Below are positions 62,226-64,000 of a stretch of DNA of 64,000 bases, one piece after another. Made by a program: the position numbers and the translations under genes. Location: positions 2,734,789 through 2,798,788 of the forward strand of contig NZ_CP037968.1 of assembly GCF_019633745.1 (NCBI RefSeq), in the 5' to 3' direction. Source of the stretch: Methanofollis formosanus (GTDB lineage Archaea; Halobacteriota; Methanomicrobia; Methanomicrobiales; Methanofollaceae). Within the stretch, counting starts at the first letter, position 1; the number at the start of each line of letters is the position of its first letter. The notes below the pieces were generated by a model. The model ran no database searches and had not been told where the DNA came from. It worked only from the letters and a program-made list of their open reading frames with translations.

Positions 62226-62363
62226 CACGATCATGGATGTTGCCTTCTCAGCCTCATTGCCATCCCGAGGGTTCAGGGGAGTATTGGGATGACCTCCATG
62301 AAAACGACAGAAAGTTCGGCGACGACCGCACGATTAATGGCATTCAAAATATAATTCCTCTCC

Positions 62364-62792
62364 ATGACCCCTCGCTCCCTCCCCATCGCCCTCTGCATGA
62401 TCTTCGCCCTCCTCCTCCTGAGCGCCGGGTGTCTTGCCGGTACCGGCGGCCCGGATCTCGAAAGTCTGTCCCAGGTCAGAGAATCCCTGAACCGGACCCA
62501 GGAAGAGTATGACGCACAGGTGGCGTCGGAGCCTGAGAATGCCACGGCGTGGTGCGTCCGGGCCCTGGTCTACCTCAACAACAACGGTCAGAACGAGGAG
62601 GCGATGAAGAGTTGCGACCAGGCGCTTGCACTGGACCCGGAATACGGCATGGCCTGGTATGTGAAGGGCGTCGCGCTGGTGAACCTGCAACGATACGATG
62701 AGGCGGAGGCGTGTTTCCTGAACGCGTCGAGGTGCGATCCCGAACTGGCGGACAATGCGGCCGGGATGATCCGCCGATATTGTGGGGATTGA
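62364..62792 (+). CDS. TPR-repeat lipoprotein
   Basis: Signal peptide ALCMIFALLLLSAG and Cys at the lipobox (LSAGC), then about 115 residues with two tetratricopeptide-type repeats: ATAWCVRALVYLNNNGQNEE, then AMKSCDQALALDPEYGMAWY and VKGVALVNLQRYDEAEACFL. TPR units usually hold partner proteins, so this may scaffold an envelope complex. ATG 62364 has no strong ribosome site. A separate single gene. Confidence 0.8.
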   Translation: MTPRSLPIALCMIFALLLLSAGCLAGTGGPDLESLSQVRESLNRTQEEYDAQVASEPENATAWCVRALVYLNNNGQNEEAMKSCDQALALDPEYGMAWYVKGVALVNLQRYDEAEACFLNASRCDPELADNAAGMIRRYCGD

Positions 62793-62830
62793 GATGGGGG
62801 GAGAGCCGGGTATGGAGCCGCCGTGATCTT

Positions 62831-62860
62831 ATGCGTGATGATGCGTGATGATGCGTGATG
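62831..62860. repeat. Three tandem copies of ATGCGTGATG
   Basis: A perfect 10-base unit repeated three times, 38 bases after the TPR gene stop. It may vary in copy number between strains. Confidence 0.7.
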
Positions 62861-62945
62861 CGGGTGAGACAATGAGGTAACTACCCCTCTCTCCCCCTCC
62901 ACAACCTTCATATCCCCATGATCCCATCCCGCCCCGGTGGAACCA

Positions 62946-63674
62946 ATGAAAATCGTGGCATTCAACGGGAGCCCCAGGGCCGAGGAGAGCGGCACCCACG
63001 TCATGGTCGACGCCTTTCTCGAAGGGGCGGCACAGGCGGGCGCCGAGGTGGAGAACGTCTTCCTCGCACGCAAAAAGATCGAACACTGCCTCGGGTGTTT
63101 TCAGTGCTGGGCGTCGCCGGCGGGGCGGTGCGTCCTGAAAGACGATATGGAAGACCTCATCGGGCGCTACTCCGCCGCCGACATCGTCGTCTTTGCAACG
63201 CCGCTTCACAACGACAACATCTCCAGTCACCTGAAGGTCTTCATCGACCGCCTCCTGCCGACCGGAGATCCCCATTTTGAGGTGGACGAAGGGGGAGAGA
63301 CGGTACATCCCACCCGCGGTGGGAAGGTCCCGAAGTTCGTGATGATCTCGAATTGCGGTTTCCCTGAACAGAGCCACTTTCAGGTGCTCAGGCTGCTGAC
63401 GAAGCGGATGGCACGCAACTACAAGACCGAGTTCGTCGCCGAGATCTATCGCGGCGGCGGGCCCTGGCTGACCGAACCGGCCGCTGCGGAGGCGGTCGAG
63501 GGGTACCGGGAACTGGTGCGGGCGGCCGGGGAAGAGGTGGTGACGGCCGGCCGGCTCTCCGAAGAGACGAGAGAGCGCCTCGAACAACCCCTCATCCCGT
63601 CGCCGGATTTTCTCGATTTCTACCGGCAGGGGGTCAACCAGTACTGGGACGACCTGTGGGCCAGGAAGGGCTAG
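62946..63674 (+). CDS. Iron-sulfur flavoprotein (Isf-like, flavodoxin fold)
   Basis: Protein of 242 residues with an FMN-binding flavodoxin-like fold: MKIVAFNGSPRAEESG at the phosphate loop and ATPLHNDNISSHLKVFIDR later. HCLGCFQCWASPAGRC holds the compact C-x2-C-x2-C-x7-C cluster motif of archaeal iron-sulfur flavoproteins, which carry a 4Fe-4S cluster and shuttle electrons from ferredoxin to oxygen or peroxide-type acceptors. The C-terminal extension (FYRQGVNQYWDDLWARKG) is family-specific. ATG 62946 has GGTGG 5 bases before it and is preferred to GTG 62937. Confidence 0.85.
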   Translation: MKIVAFNGSPRAEESGTHVMVDAFLEGAAQAGAEVENVFLARKKIEHCLGCFQCWASPAGRCVLKDDMEDLIGRYSAADIVVFATPLHNDNISSHLKVFIDRLLPTGDPHFEVDEGGETVHPTRGGKVPKFVMISNCGFPEQSHFQVLRLLTKRMARNYKTEFVAEIYRGGGPWLTEPAAAEAVEGYRELVRAAGEEVVTAGRLSEETRERLEQPLIPSPDFLDFYRQGVNQYWDDLWARKG

Positions 63675-63965
63675 GGTCGGTGCTCTGGCCCCCTGATCTC
63701 TCCATTCTGGGCTCTATTATTGATTTCAGGCCCCCCAAATCTGACAGAATGGGCCGCGTTCGGGAAAACAGCATTTTTGAGGTTTTAGGCCGTTCTGCCG
63801 CCGGAAACCGCCCCCATATCCGGCCGAGGGCGGGTTTTCCGGTGGGGTCTGATGTTTGGGTCGGATCGATGCCGTTGAGGGGACGAGAGAGGGCGATAAA
63901 ACGGGCGGAAATCGGCGCGAACCGGGGGCCCGTGGTCTGTCGGAAAAAGGGGTGGCGGTCTCTTC
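63675..63965. other. Intergenic DNA with no recognisable gene
   Basis: GC-rich 291-base stretch. No repeat core, TATA box or convincing frame is visible. Confidence 0.4.
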
Positions 63966-64000
63966 TCAGTACACCCCTTCCCCGGTGATCAGCACGCCTC
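63966..64000 (-). CDS. C-terminal end of an unidentified protein at the window edge
   Basis: On the minus strand the last bases read GVLITGEGVY then TGA (63966-63968). The residues and lack of other stops are consistent with the tail of a gene lying mainly beyond the window. Only about 11 residues are visible, so the family cannot be named. Confidence 0.35.
   Translation of the reverse strand, partial: GVLITGEGVY

Overview
The window reads as chromosomal DNA of a GC-rich euryarchaeon, most likely a methanogen of the Methanomicrobiales (Methanofollis/Methanoculleus type). This is inferred from archaeal class III-signal pilins, TATA-box promoters 25-40 bases upstream of starts, some leaderless starts, an ECF transporter, an OpuC-type compatible-solute importer, a CobN chelatase subunit, a class II photolyase, bacterial-type MutS-MutL, and very large secreted beta-helix/PKD/Ig proteins. 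No methanogenesis gene or rRNA is present, so the taxonomic placement is not proven.

Layout. 1-1.8 kb: the tail of a gene cut by the window edge and two decayed genes, including a TolB-like propeller with a poly-A frameshift and an in-frame stop. 1.8-7.1 kb (minus): cobN and two translationally coupled pilins. 7.3-10.9 kb (plus): ECF transporter S, T and fused A1A2 genes, then a lipoprotein. 11.0-15.8 kb (plus): a compact secretion/pilus operon (GspE-like ATPase, GspF/TadC-like membrane protein, two pilin-like proteins). 16.4-20.2 kb: two very small genes, a winged-helix/YwgA-like pair and an AT-rich RloA-RloB (AbiL-type) phage-defence pair. 20.3-26.9 kb: a secreted-protein remnant, a YbhB-like protein, an MFS transporter and a heterodimeric ABC exporter. 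28.0-38.5 kb: photolyase, two ferritin-like proteins, a MutY-like glycosylase, a secreted beta-propeller, DUF427 and flavin split-barrel proteins, and the four-gene OpuC operon. 40.1-43.8 kb: an ACT-metallo-beta-lactamase fusion, a methyltransferase and a DUF4143 ATPase behind a palindromic operator. 43.8-55.4 kb (minus): a run of four secreted proteins, three sharing one domain family and two sharing a C-terminal module. 55.9-63.7 kb: a GtrA-like/zinc-ribbon protein, cyclophilin, HEAT protein, mutS-mutL, a TPR lipoprotein and an iron-sulfur flavoprotein.

The most unusual content lies between genes. Two tandem arrays (26.94-27.93 kb and 38.69-40.09 kb) are built from 134-158 base units, each holding two palindromic modules. 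The arrays lie in opposite orientation, share long near-identical stretches, and bracket about 11 kb. Single copies of the same element are scattered through most long intergenic gaps. Some of these carry a GC-rich hairpin inserted into the central TCTCGCGAGA palindrome, and several are followed by the same roughly 100-base flank. A separate repeat beginning GGGCTTTGTAGAA occurs four times. Together these look like a dispersed, amplifying non-coding repeat family with no element-encoded protein.

Genes that plausibly work together: ECF S/T/A (vitamin or metal uptake), GspE-GspF-pilins (surface filament or secretion), RloA-RloB (defence), OpuC genes (osmoprotection), MutS-MutL plus the MutY-like enzyme and photolyase (DNA repair), and the surface-protein cluster (cell envelope).
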